This document shows, one piece after another, positions 8,832-19,986 of a DNA stretch of 64,000 bases. A program made the translations under genes and the position numbers. The notes under the pieces were generated by a model, which made no database searches, was not told the DNA's origin, and was given only the letters and a program-made list of their open reading frames with translations. The DNA is taken from NCBI RefSeq assembly GCF_014257025.1, contig NZ_JACMSF010000033.1, positions 1 through 64,000 on the forward strand, given 5' to 3'. Each line of letters begins with the position of its first letter. Within the stretch, counting starts at the first letter, position 1. The DNA comes from Streptomyces cupreus. Its GTDB lineage: Bacteria > Actinomycetota > Actinomycetes > Streptomycetales > Streptomycetaceae.

Positions 8832-9275
8832 TTGTCACGTACACGCACACCCGTGGTCGCCGGATGGTTCATCGGGGACGGAGACGGCTTCCGGCTTCTC
8901 GGAACGCGCTGCTCCGCCTGCGCATCGGTCTTCTTCCCCCGCGAGGACGCGCACTGCCGCAACCCCGCGTGTCCGGGTGGCGACCTGAAGGAGGTCCCGC
9001 TGTCCCGCCGGGGCCGCGTCTGGTCGTACACGGACAGCCGTTATCGGCCACCGTCACCCTATGTGACCGATCCGGAACTTCCGTGGGAGCCGTACACGTT
9101 GATCGCAGTGGAGCTGGCCGCCGAAGGCCTGGTGGTGCTGGGGCAGGCGGTTCCCGGGGTCACTGTGGGTGATCTGGCGGTGGGCATGGAGGTGGAGGTC
9201 GTACCGGGCGTGCTCCATGAGGACGCGGAGACGGTCTGGACGACCTGGCAGTGGCGGCCGACGAGGGGGCGGTGA
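8832..9275 (+). CDS. Zn-ribbon OB-fold protein (DUF35 type), thiolase partner
   Basis: The 147-residue protein has the rubredoxin-like zinc ribbon (CSAC near the start, CRNPAC further on) followed by an OB-fold. This is the DUF35 architecture found in acyl-CoA-binding partners of thiolases and hydratases. The TTG at 8832 is chosen because GGGGAGGGG immediately precedes it and MSRTRTPVVAGW is the usual kind of N-terminus. The next gene, a thiolase-like protein, starts 4 bases after the stop, so the two are co-translated and probably form a complex. Confidence 0.9.
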   Translation: MSRTRTPVVAGWFIGDGDGFRLLGTRCSACASVFFPREDAHCRNPACPGGDLKEVPLSRRGRVWSYTDSRYRPPSPYVTDPELPWEPYTLIAVELAAEGLVVLGQAVPGVTVGDLAVGMEVEVVPGVLHEDAETVWTTWQWRPTRGR

Positions 9276-9279
9276 CGGC

Positions 9280-10470
9280 ATGACGGAGGATGTGGCGGTG
9301 CTCGGTGTGGGACTGCATCCCTGGGGCAAGCGGGGGCGCAGCTTCGTCGAGTACGGGGCGGCGGCCGCTCGTGCCGCGCTCGCCGACGCGGAGTTGGACT
9401 GGCGGGACATCCGGTCGATCGTCGGCGCGGACACGGTGCGGGGCGGCTATCCGGGATATGTCGCCGGGGCCACGTTCGCGAAGGCGCTCGGCTGGCAGGG
9501 CGCCCGGGTCACCAGCGTGTACGCGGCATGCGCGTCCGGGGCGCAGGCCATCGGTGCCGCGCGGGCGCAGATCCTGGCGGGGCTCGCGGAGACGGTGCTC
9601 GTGGTGGGAGCCGATGCCGCCCCCAAGGGCTTCTTCCGGCCGGCGGGAGGAGACCGGCCCGACGATCCGGACTGGCTCCGGTTCCGGGTGCTCGGGGCGA
9701 CGAATCCGACGTACTTCGGGCTGTACGCGCGGCGGCGCATGGCCCTGCACGGAGACACGCCCGAGGACTTCGCGCAGGTCAAGGTGAAGAACTCCGCCAT
9801 GGGGGCGTTGAATCCGCACGCGCGCTATCGCAAACGGGTCACGGCGCAGGAGGTGGCGGCCTCCGCGGTGGTCGCCGATCCGCTGCGGCTGTTGGACATC
9901 TGCGCGACCTCCGACGGCGGGGCGGCGCTGGTGCTGTCCAGCATGGAGTTCGCGCGGCGGCACTGCGTGGCGGAGCCGGTGCGGATCCGCGCGGTGTCCA
10001 CGGTGACCCCGCGCTACCCCAACACCGTCCTCGACCTGCCGGACATCGCGACGGACTCGGCGGTCGCGGCGGAGCCCGCCGCGGAGCCGTTCCGGGCGTC
10101 GATCGCCACCGCTGCCTACGAGGAGGCCGGCATCGGGCCCGAGGATCTCTCCCTCGCGGAGGTCTACGACCTGTCCACCGCGCTGGAGTTGCAGTGGTAC
10201 GAGGATCTGGGGTTGTGCGCCGAGGGCGAGGGCGCGAAGTTGCTGCGGGAGGGCGCGACGAGCCCGGGCGGGCGCATACCCGTGAACGCCAGCGGCGGGC
10301 TCGCCTCCTTCGGCGAGGCCGTCCCCGCCCAGGCCATCGCCCAAGTCTGCGAGCTGACCTGGCAGTTGAGGGGATTCGCGGGCGAGCGGCAGATAGCGGA
10401 CGCGCGCGTGGGCGTCTCGGCGAACCAGGGGTTGTTCGGGCACGGCTCGGCAGTGATCGCGGTGCGCTGA
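9280..10470 (+). CDS. SCP2-type thiolase / lipid-transfer protein
   Basis: A 396-residue thiolase-fold protein. The nucleophile cysteine lies in VYAACASGAQAIG; the C-terminal half has NASGGLASFGEAVPAQ and the NQGLFGHGS motif where thiolases usually place histidine and the second cysteine (here Gly-His, no Cys). Such proteins act with DUF35 partners in degradation of sterol-like or long acyl-CoA chains, as retro-aldolases or non-canonical thiolases. The ATG at 9280 follows the OB-fold stop by 4 bases; an upstream in-frame start would overlap that gene by over 100 bases and is rejected. Confidence 0.9.
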   Translation: MTEDVAVLGVGLHPWGKRGRSFVEYGAAAARAALADAELDWRDIRSIVGADTVRGGYPGYVAGATFAKALGWQGARVTSVYAACASGAQAIGAARAQILAGLAETVLVVGADAAPKGFFRPAGGDRPDDPDWLRFRVLGATNPTYFGLYARRRMALHGDTPEDFAQVKVKNSAMGALNPHARYRKRVTAQEVAASAVVADPLRLLDICATSDGGAALVLSSMEFARRHCVAEPVRIRAVSTVTPRYPNTVLDLPDIATDSAVAAEPAAEPFRASIATAAYEEAGIGPEDLSLAEVYDLSTALELQWYEDLGLCAEGEGAKLLREGATSPGGRIPVNASGGLASFGEAVPAQAIAQVCELTWQLRGFAGERQIADARVGVSANQGLFGHGSAVIAVR

Positions 10471-10591
10471 CGCGGGCGGTGGATGAGGGGCGGCTACGCC
10501 AGCTTTCCACGCTCTGTGACCATCCCGGAATCCTGCGTGAACGTCTCATGAACTGGGCTCGGGCGCGTGAAGGGAGCGCGAGTATGCTCCC

Positions 10592-12250
10592 GTGCACTCC
10601 TGGTCGGATACTCTCCGCTTCGCCTTCCAGCCGGTGGTCAATCTGACGACCGGTGGAGTGGCGGGGCTGGAGGTTCTTGCCCGTCCGGAGGCCGGCGACA
10701 TCCTGGCCGAGGCCCGGCGGGATCCTGAACTCGACGGCGGCCTCGCCGTGTCGGCCGTCCGGGCGGCGGCCCGCAAGGAGACCCTGCTGCCGCTGCACGT
10801 CAACGTCTTCGCCGGCACCCTCGCCGACCTCGGCGGACTGGCCCAACTGGCCGACGCCGTACGGGAAGCGGGGCGGATGCCCTGGGAGGTGACCCTCGAC
10901 ATCGTCCCGCCGTACACACACGTGCCTCAGCAGGCGCTGCTGGAGGCGGTGGCCGGGTTGCGGGAGCAGGGCTTCCGGATCAGTGCGGACGGCGTCGGAG
11001 ACGGCGACGTACCCCTGCGGCTGCTCGTCGATCTGGCGCCCGACCTGGTCAAGCTCGACGCGTCGCTGCTGGCGCGGGCGGCGGCCGTGCGCGCGATGCG
11101 GACGCTGTGCGACGAGTTGGGGGCGCTGCTGTGCGTGGAGGGTGTCGAGACTGAACTGCAGTGCGCGGCGGCGGTTTCGGCCGGGGCGCAGCTGGCGCAG
11201 GGCGAGTTGTTCGCGCCGCCCGCCCGGCTGCCCGCAGCGGACGTATACGTTCCACCCCGCCGCCCCGGTGGCGGAGCGCCGCAGCGTTCGGGTCCGGCTG
11301 TCCGGGAATTCGTACGGCCCGCCGCGCTGCTGCCGGCCACCGCGTCGGCCGGTCAGGTGCGCACTCTCCTGACCGGGTCACCGGACGTGTCCGGGGTGCT
11401 GCTCGTGGACACGCGCGGGGTGCCCGTGCGCTCGGTGCACCGCTCCCGCTTCCTGCTGTCCATGTCGGGGCGCTACGGCCATGCCCTGTACGCCGATCGG
11501 CCGGCGTTCAAGCTCGGCGATCCGCCTCGGACGGTCGGCGTCGACGCCACCGCCTGGGAGGTGCTGGACGTCGTGGCGGTCGGCGGCCGGGACCGTACGT
11601 CCGACGACGTGGCGGTCGTGGACCGGTACGGGCGGTGTGTGGGCGTCGTACGGCTCGCGGACCTCGTGCGGGCGCTCGCCGAGTCGCGTGTCGAGGAGGC
11701 GGCCGGGCTCAACCCGCTGACGCGGCTGCCCGGTTCGGACGCCATCACCGGTGAGGTGGACCGGCGGATCGCGGACGGGCGGACGTTCGCCCTGAGCTGG
11801 CTTGATGTCGATCACTTCAAACAGGTCAACGACGGGGCGGGATTCGCGGCGGGCGACGAGTTGATCCGGGCCGTGGGACGGACGTTGCAGCACGCCGCGT
11901 CCGGCAGTACGCGCGTGGGGCACATCGGCGGCGACGACTTCCTGGTGCTCGCGGATCCGGAGGGCCTTGATCCGCTGGCCGCCACCGTGCTGGACGCCCC
12001 CTGGTCGGCGGGCGGACGTCCCGTCACGCTGTCCCTCGCGACGGTCCTGTGTGCGCCAGGGAGTGTCGTGGACCACCGGCAGGCGGCCGCCTGCCTCGCG
12101 CCGCTCAAACAGGCCGCGAAGTCCTTGCGCGGGGCCAGTTGGGTGCTGGGCCGGGCGGGGCTGCCGGGCCATGAGATCCGGCGCGGGGCCGGAGCAGCGG
12201 CCACGCAGGCACAGGCGCAGTGGGCGGTCGCAGAGCCGGGCAGGGGCTGA
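10592..12250 (+). CDS. EAL - middle domain - GGDEF protein, both signalling motifs altered
   Basis: The 552-residue cytoplasmic protein joins an N-terminal EAL-like domain (about 1-215), a middle segment probably of CBS type (about 235-370) and a C-terminal GGDEF domain (about 375-510). EAL normally cleaves c-di-GMP and GGDEF makes it. Here EAL reads EVL, the loop DDFG reads DGVG, yet VNV and EGVET remain; the GGDEF signature reads GGDDF. It may be a c-di-GMP or GTP sensor rather than an enzyme. The GTG start has no clear ribosome-binding site but a -10-like TATGCT ends 3 bases before it, so leaderless translation is possible. Confidence 0.85.
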   Translation: MHSWSDTLRFAFQPVVNLTTGGVAGLEVLARPEAGDILAEARRDPELDGGLAVSAVRAAARKETLLPLHVNVFAGTLADLGGLAQLADAVREAGRMPWEVTLDIVPPYTHVPQQALLEAVAGLREQGFRISADGVGDGDVPLRLLVDLAPDLVKLDASLLARAAAVRAMRTLCDELGALLCVEGVETELQCAAAVSAGAQLAQGELFAPPARLPAADVYVPPRRPGGGAPQRSGPAVREFVRPAALLPATASAGQVRTLLTGSPDVSGVLLVDTRGVPVRSVHRSRFLLSMSGRYGHALYADRPAFKLGDPPRTVGVDATAWEVLDVVAVGGRDRTSDDVAVVDRYGRCVGVVRLADLVRALAESRVEEAAGLNPLTRLPGSDAITGEVDRRIADGRTFALSWLDVDHFKQVNDGAGFAAGDELIRAVGRTLQHAASGSTRVGHIGGDDFLVLADPEGLDPLAATVLDAPWSAGGRPVTLSLATVLCAPGSVVDHRQAAACLAPLKQAAKSLRGASWVLGRAGLPGHEIRRGAGAAATQAQAQWAVAEPGRG

Positions 12251-12578
12251 ATCCGGGCCTGTCGGTGTCACGTACGGCCGCACGGACGTGCCCTCAACCG
12301 TTGCCGTCCGCGACCTTGACGCCCTTGGGACATCGGTGAACACTTCCGGTGTCAGTCGGCATCGCCGTACATTCACGGCGTACCAGGCACTGTGCCGCGC
12401 GGGCTCCGCCTGATCCAGCCACGGCCACTCCCCACGGGCGATGCGACGACGGCACGCTCGTCACGGACGCCGGGCGGGGCGCGGGACCTTCCCTGCCTTC
12501 GGCTGAAGTCGCCGTGGGAAACGCACCCTGCACGGAGGACCGGGGTCGATCACCCCGGGCCAGGGCCTAGGAGCCGCC
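12251..12578. other. Intergenic region upstream of glpF
   Basis: These 328 bases hold no credible gene. A small inverted repeat ACAC-TTCCG-GTGT is at 12340-12352, and TTGACG at 12316-12321 could be a -35 box, but no convincing -10 box follows. The glpFK promoter must lie here. I see no GylR-like regulator gene. Confidence 0.5.
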
Positions 12579-13304
12579 ATGAGCAATGGAGACATCTTCC
12601 TCGGTGAGGTCATCGGAACCGCGATCCTGATCCTGTTCGGCGCCGGAGTCGTCGCCGCCGTCGTACTGAACTACTCAAAGGCGAAGGACGCGGGCTGGGT
12701 CGTCATCGCGTTCGGCTGGGGTTTCGGGGTGATGGCCGGGGCGTACACGGCCGCGCCGCTGTCCGGTGGGCATCTGAACCCGGCGGTGACCTTGGGGATC
12801 GCCATCGACACCGGGGACTGGGACAAGGTCCACATCTACGTCGCCGGGCAGATGGTCGGCGCGATCCTCGGCGCGGTGCTGTGCTGGCTGGTCTACTTCG
12901 CGCAGTTCCAGGCCAACGCGGAGGAGGACAAGGCGCAGCCGACCCTCGGGATCTTCTCCACCGCGCCCGCGATCCGCAATCCCGTGGCGAACCTCATCAC
13001 CGAGATCATCGCGACCATCGGACTGGTGCTGCCGATCCTGGCGTTCGGGCTGACCAAGGGACTCGGCGAGTCCGGTACGGCGATCCTGATCGTCTCCTTC
13101 CTGGTGGTCGGCATCGGTCTGTCGCTCGGCGGTCCCACCGGATACGCCATCAACCCGGCCCGCGACCTCGGACCGCGGCTGACGCACGCCGTCCTGCCGA
13201 TCCCCAACAAGGGCACCTCGGACTGGGGTTACGCGTGGATCCCGGTGGTGGGACCGCTGATCGGCGGGGCGCTGTCCGGGCTCATCTTCAACGCAGCCTT
13301 CTGA
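12579..13304 (+). CDS. glpF: MIP-family glycerol uptake facilitator
   Basis: A 241-residue aquaglyceroporin-like membrane channel with six predicted membrane segments. The two half-helix signatures are present as GHLNPAVTLG and YAINPARDLGPR; the Asp after the second NPAR is typical of glycerol facilitators. It precedes the glycerol kinase gene by 22 bases, so glycerol would be trapped by phosphorylation on entry. Confidence 0.93.
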   Translation: MSNGDIFLGEVIGTAILILFGAGVVAAVVLNYSKAKDAGWVVIAFGWGFGVMAGAYTAAPLSGGHLNPAVTLGIAIDTGDWDKVHIYVAGQMVGAILGAVLCWLVYFAQFQANAEEDKAQPTLGIFSTAPAIRNPVANLITEIIATIGLVLPILAFGLTKGLGESGTAILIVSFLVVGIGLSLGGPTGYAINPARDLGPRLTHAVLPIPNKGTSDWGYAWIPVVGPLIGGALSGLIFNAAF

Positions 13305-13326
13305 AGGAACCGACGAAGGGGACGTC

Positions 13327-14838
13327 ATGACGGACAAGTTCGTCGCCGCTATCGACCAGGGCACCACCTCCAGCCGCTGCATCATCTTCGACCAGAACGG
13401 CGCGATCGTCGCCGTCGACCAGCGCGAACACCGCCAGATCTTCCCCAAGCCGGGCTGGGTGGAGCACGATGCCACCGAGATCTGGTCCAAGGTGCAGGCG
13501 GTGGTCGCCGGGGCCATCGCCAAGGCCGGACTGCGCGCCGACCAGCTCAGCGCGCTCGGCATCACCAACCAGCGCGAGACGACCGTCCTGTGGGACCGCG
13601 CGACGGGCAAGCCCGTGCACAACGCGATCGTGTGGCAGGACACCCGCACCTCGGCGCTGTGCAACCAGCTCGGCGGCTCGGACGGGCAGGACCGTTTCCG
13701 CGAGCAGACCGGGCTGCCGCTGGCCAGCTACTTCTCCGGGCCCAAGGCGGCCTGGCTGCTGGACAACGTGCCCGGGCTGCGGGCTCGTGCCGAGAGCGGG
13801 GAGATCGCCTTCGGCACCATCGACTCCTGGCTGATCTGGAACCTCACGGGCGGCACGGACGGCGGCCACCATGTGACCGACGTGACGAACGCCGGGCGCA
13901 CCATGCTGATGAACCTGGAGACCCTTCAGTGGGACTCCTCGATCCTCTCCGCCATGAACGTCCCCGAGGCGGTGCTGCCCGAGATCCGCTCGTCCGCCGA
14001 GGTGTACGGCACCGCGGTCGGCCAGCTCGCCGGGGTGCCGGTCGCCTCCGCGCTGGGCGACCAGCAGGCGGCGATCTTCGGGCAGGCCTGCTATGACGTG
14101 GGCACGGCGAAGAACACGTACGGAACGGGCAGCTTCCTGCTGCTCAACACCGGCAACCGGCCGGTGCCGTCGAAGAGCGGCCTGCTGACGACGATGGGCT
14201 ACAAGATCGGCAGTGAGGCGCCCGTGTACTGCCTGGAGGGGTCGATTGCCATAACGGGCGCGCTGGTCCAATGGTTCCGCGACCAGCTCGGCATCATCCG
14301 TACCGCGGACGAGATCGAGTCCCTGGCGGCGAGCGTCGACGACAACGGCGGCGCGTACATCGTGCCCGCGTTCTCCGGCCTGTTCGCGCCGTACTGGCGC
14401 TCCGACGCGCGCGGGGTGGTCACCGGGCTCACCCGGTACGTCACCAAGGCGCATCTCGCGCGTGCGGTGCTGGAGGCGACGAGCTGGCAGACGCGCGAGG
14501 TCGTGGACGCCATGTACCAGGATTCCGGGGTGCAGATCACCACCTTGAAGGTGGACGGCGGCATGACGAAGAACAACCTGCTCATGCAGCACCAGGCGGA
14601 TGTGCTCGATGTGCCGGTGATCCGGCCCAGGGTGTCCGAGACGACCTGCCTGGGCGCCGCGTACGCGGCCGGGCTCGCGACCGGTGTGTGGAACGACCTC
14701 GACGAGCTCAAGGCCCACTGGCAGAAGGACGTCGAGTGGACGCCGTCGATGGAGGCGGCGGTGCGGGACCGTGAGTACCGCAACTGGCGCAAGGCCGTGG
14801 AGAAGAGCTTCGGCTGGCTGGAGGACGGCGAGGAGTAG
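13327..14838 (+). CDS. glpK: Glycerol kinase
   Basis: A 503-residue FGGY-family kinase that phosphorylates glycerol with ATP. Motifs are DQGTTSSRC at the N-terminus, ITNQRETTVLWDR, GDQQAAIFGQ and KVDGGMTKNNLLMQ. It is full length. It lies directly after glpF; neither glpD nor a regulator is in the cluster. In S. coelicolor another glycerol operon (gyl) is known elsewhere, so this may be the second set. A bidirectional hairpin separates it from the convergent conservon. Confidence 0.96.
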   Translation: MTDKFVAAIDQGTTSSRCIIFDQNGAIVAVDQREHRQIFPKPGWVEHDATEIWSKVQAVVAGAIAKAGLRADQLSALGITNQRETTVLWDRATGKPVHNAIVWQDTRTSALCNQLGGSDGQDRFREQTGLPLASYFSGPKAAWLLDNVPGLRARAESGEIAFGTIDSWLIWNLTGGTDGGHHVTDVTNAGRTMLMNLETLQWDSSILSAMNVPEAVLPEIRSSAEVYGTAVGQLAGVPVASALGDQQAAIFGQACYDVGTAKNTYGTGSFLLLNTGNRPVPSKSGLLTTMGYKIGSEAPVYCLEGSIAITGALVQWFRDQLGIIRTADEIESLAASVDDNGGAYIVPAFSGLFAPYWRSDARGVVTGLTRYVTKAHLARAVLEATSWQTREVVDAMYQDSGVQITTLKVDGGMTKNNLLMQHQADVLDVPVIRPRVSETTCLGAAYAAGLATGVWNDLDELKAHWQKDVEWTPSMEAAVRDREYRNWRKAVEKSFGWLEDGEE

Positions 14839-14868
14839 ACACGCGCGCGTGCGGAGCTCCACGAGCCG

Positions 14869-14902
14869 CGGCCCGTACCCCGGTCGGTGGGGGTACGGGC
14901 CG
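14869..14902. terminator. Bidirectional terminator between glpK and the conservon
   Basis: A perfect 13-base-pair stem (14869-14881 with 14890-14902) and 8-base loop lies between two convergent genes, 31 bases after glpK and 14 bases past the stop of the minus-strand GTPase gene. Confidence 0.8.
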
Positions 14903-14915
14903 TGCGCACGCCGGT

Positions 14916-15501
14916 TCAGGTGGTGACGGCCTGCCTGCGGTCGGCCGCCTGGGCCATCGCGTGCTGGACGACGCCGATGAGGACCTCCTTGACGGACTCC
15001 CTGTCGCGTGCGTCGCACAGCACGAGGGGTACGTCGTCGTCGAGGTCGAGGGCCCGCTTGATGTCCTCGGCCGGGTAACGGGCCGCTCCCTCGAAGCAGT
15101 TGACGCCGACGAGGAAGGGTATGGAGCGCCGTTCGAAGTAGTCGACGGCGGCGAAGCAGTCCTCCAGCCGGCGAGTGTCGGCCAGTACGACGGCGCCGAG
15201 CGCACCCTCGGAGAGCTCGTCCCACATGAACCAGAACCGCTCCTGGCCGGGCGTCCCGAAGAGGTACAGCACGAGGTCCTCGCGCAGGGTGATACGGCCG
15301 AAGTCCATCGCCACGGTGGTGGTGTTCTTGCCCTCCACCCCGCTCGTGTCGTCGATGGGGCGGCCGGCCTCGGTGAGGAACTCCTCGGTGCGCAGCGGCC
15401 TGATCTCGCTGACCGCGCCGACCAGGGTGGTCTTGCCCACCCCGAAACCGCCGGCCACGAGGATCTTGAGCGTGACGGGCTCGACCGGGGGCTTGCCGCG
15501 C

Positions 15502-15521
<20 letters not shown>
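14916..15521 (-). CDS. Conservon small GTPase (CvnD type)
   Basis: A 201-residue Ras/MglA-like GTP-binding protein. It has the P-loop GGFGVGKTTL, a DTSGVEGKNTTTVAMDFG switch region and the LFGTPGQERFWFMW G3 segment typical of conservon D proteins. With the kinase-like, roadblock and DUF742 proteins it would form a membrane-associated signalling complex resembling eukaryotic G-protein modules. Unusually, its start overlaps the stop of an oxoprolinase gene by 20 bases instead of following the DUF742 gene directly. The ATG at 15521 (MIFGRSERGK) is the family-typical start; upstream in-frame sequence is antisense-like. Confidence 0.93.
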
Positions 15522-19119
<3,598 letters not shown>

Positions 19120-19143
19120 GTCACTACCCCGCTTCCGCGCCGG

Positions 19144-19539
19144 TCACAGCGCCCGGAGGCCGTTGATCACGTCGCGCAGGATACTCTCGTCGACCAGTTC
19201 CGCCGGGGGAACGGGCCGGTTCACATGGACGAGTTCCCCGTCCACCAGGTCCCCGACGAGGACCCGTACCACTCCGATGGGAAGGTCGAGTTCGGCGGCG
19301 AGTTCGGCGACCGACTGCGGGGTGTCACGGCACAGCTCGACGATGTCCACATGTTCCGGGGACAGGGTCGAGTCCGGTTCCGGATCGTCCGCGTGCGACT
19401 CCGTGACGACCACCGCGATGAGGTCGAGGCGGTGCTGGGCCGCGCTGGTGGTGCGGCCGCGCGTCATGGCGTACGGACGGACGACCGGTCCGGCCTCGTC
19501 GTCGAACCAGTGGCTTCTTCCCTGACCGTCTGCGCTCAT
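19144..19539 (-). CDS. Conservon DUF742 protein (CvnC type)
   Basis: The 131-residue protein has the DUF742 winged-helix-like core with VVRPYAMTRGRT near the N-terminus and LDLPIGVVRVLVGDLVD in the second half. It is the third member of the conservon, 9 bases after the roadblock gene. Such proteins are thought to bridge the kinase-like and GTPase components; the biochemical role is not settled. Confidence 0.93.
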   Translation of the reverse strand: MSADGQGRSHWFDDEAGPVVRPYAMTRGRTTSAAQHRLDLIAVVVTESHADDPEPDSTLSPEHVDIVELCRDTPQSVAELAAELDLPIGVVRVLVGDLVDGELVHVNRPVPPAELVDESILRDVINGLRAL

Positions 19540-19548
19540 GTCATCCCA

Positions 19549-19986
19549 CTACCCGCCCGCGGGCAGATCGGTGCGCGGAGCGGTGCCCAGATGCACACCG
19601 ACCCGCTTGACCAGGAGCGTCATCTCGTACGCGACCTGGCCGACGTCCGAGTCGGCGTCCGAGAGAACGGCCAGGCAGCTGCCGTCCCCGGCGGCCGTCA
19701 CGAACAGGAAGGCGTCGTCGAGCTCGACGACCGTCTGCCGCACGCTACCGGCCTCGAAGTGGCGGCCCACGCCCTTGGCGAGGCTGTGGAAGCCGGAGGC
19801 GACGGCGGCCAGGTGCTCGCTGTCCTCCCTGGTCAGGTCCTTGGACGCGCCCGTCGGCAGTCCGTCGCCGGAGAGCACGATGGCCTTGCGGATGCTGGCG
19901 ACGCGGTCCACCAGGTCGTCGAGGAGCCAGTTGAGCTCGCCGGACGCGGTGGTCGCGGTCTGGCCGGTCACCTTCGGTGCGGTCAT
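19549..19986 (-). CDS. Conservon roadblock/LC7 protein (CvnB type)
   Basis: The 145-residue roadblock/LC7 protein (LNWLLDDLVDRVASIRKAIVLSGDG core) is likely an MglB-like regulator of the small GTPase. Its start overlaps the stop of the kinase gene by 4 bases (ATGA), indicating coupled translation. Confidence 0.94.
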   Translation of the reverse strand: MTAPKVTGQTATTASGELNWLLDDLVDRVASIRKAIVLSGDGLPTGASKDLTREDSEHLAAVASGFHSLAKGVGRHFEAGSVRQTVVELDDAFLFVTAAGDGSCLAVLSDADSDVGQVAYEMTLLVKRVGVHLGTAPRTDLPAGG

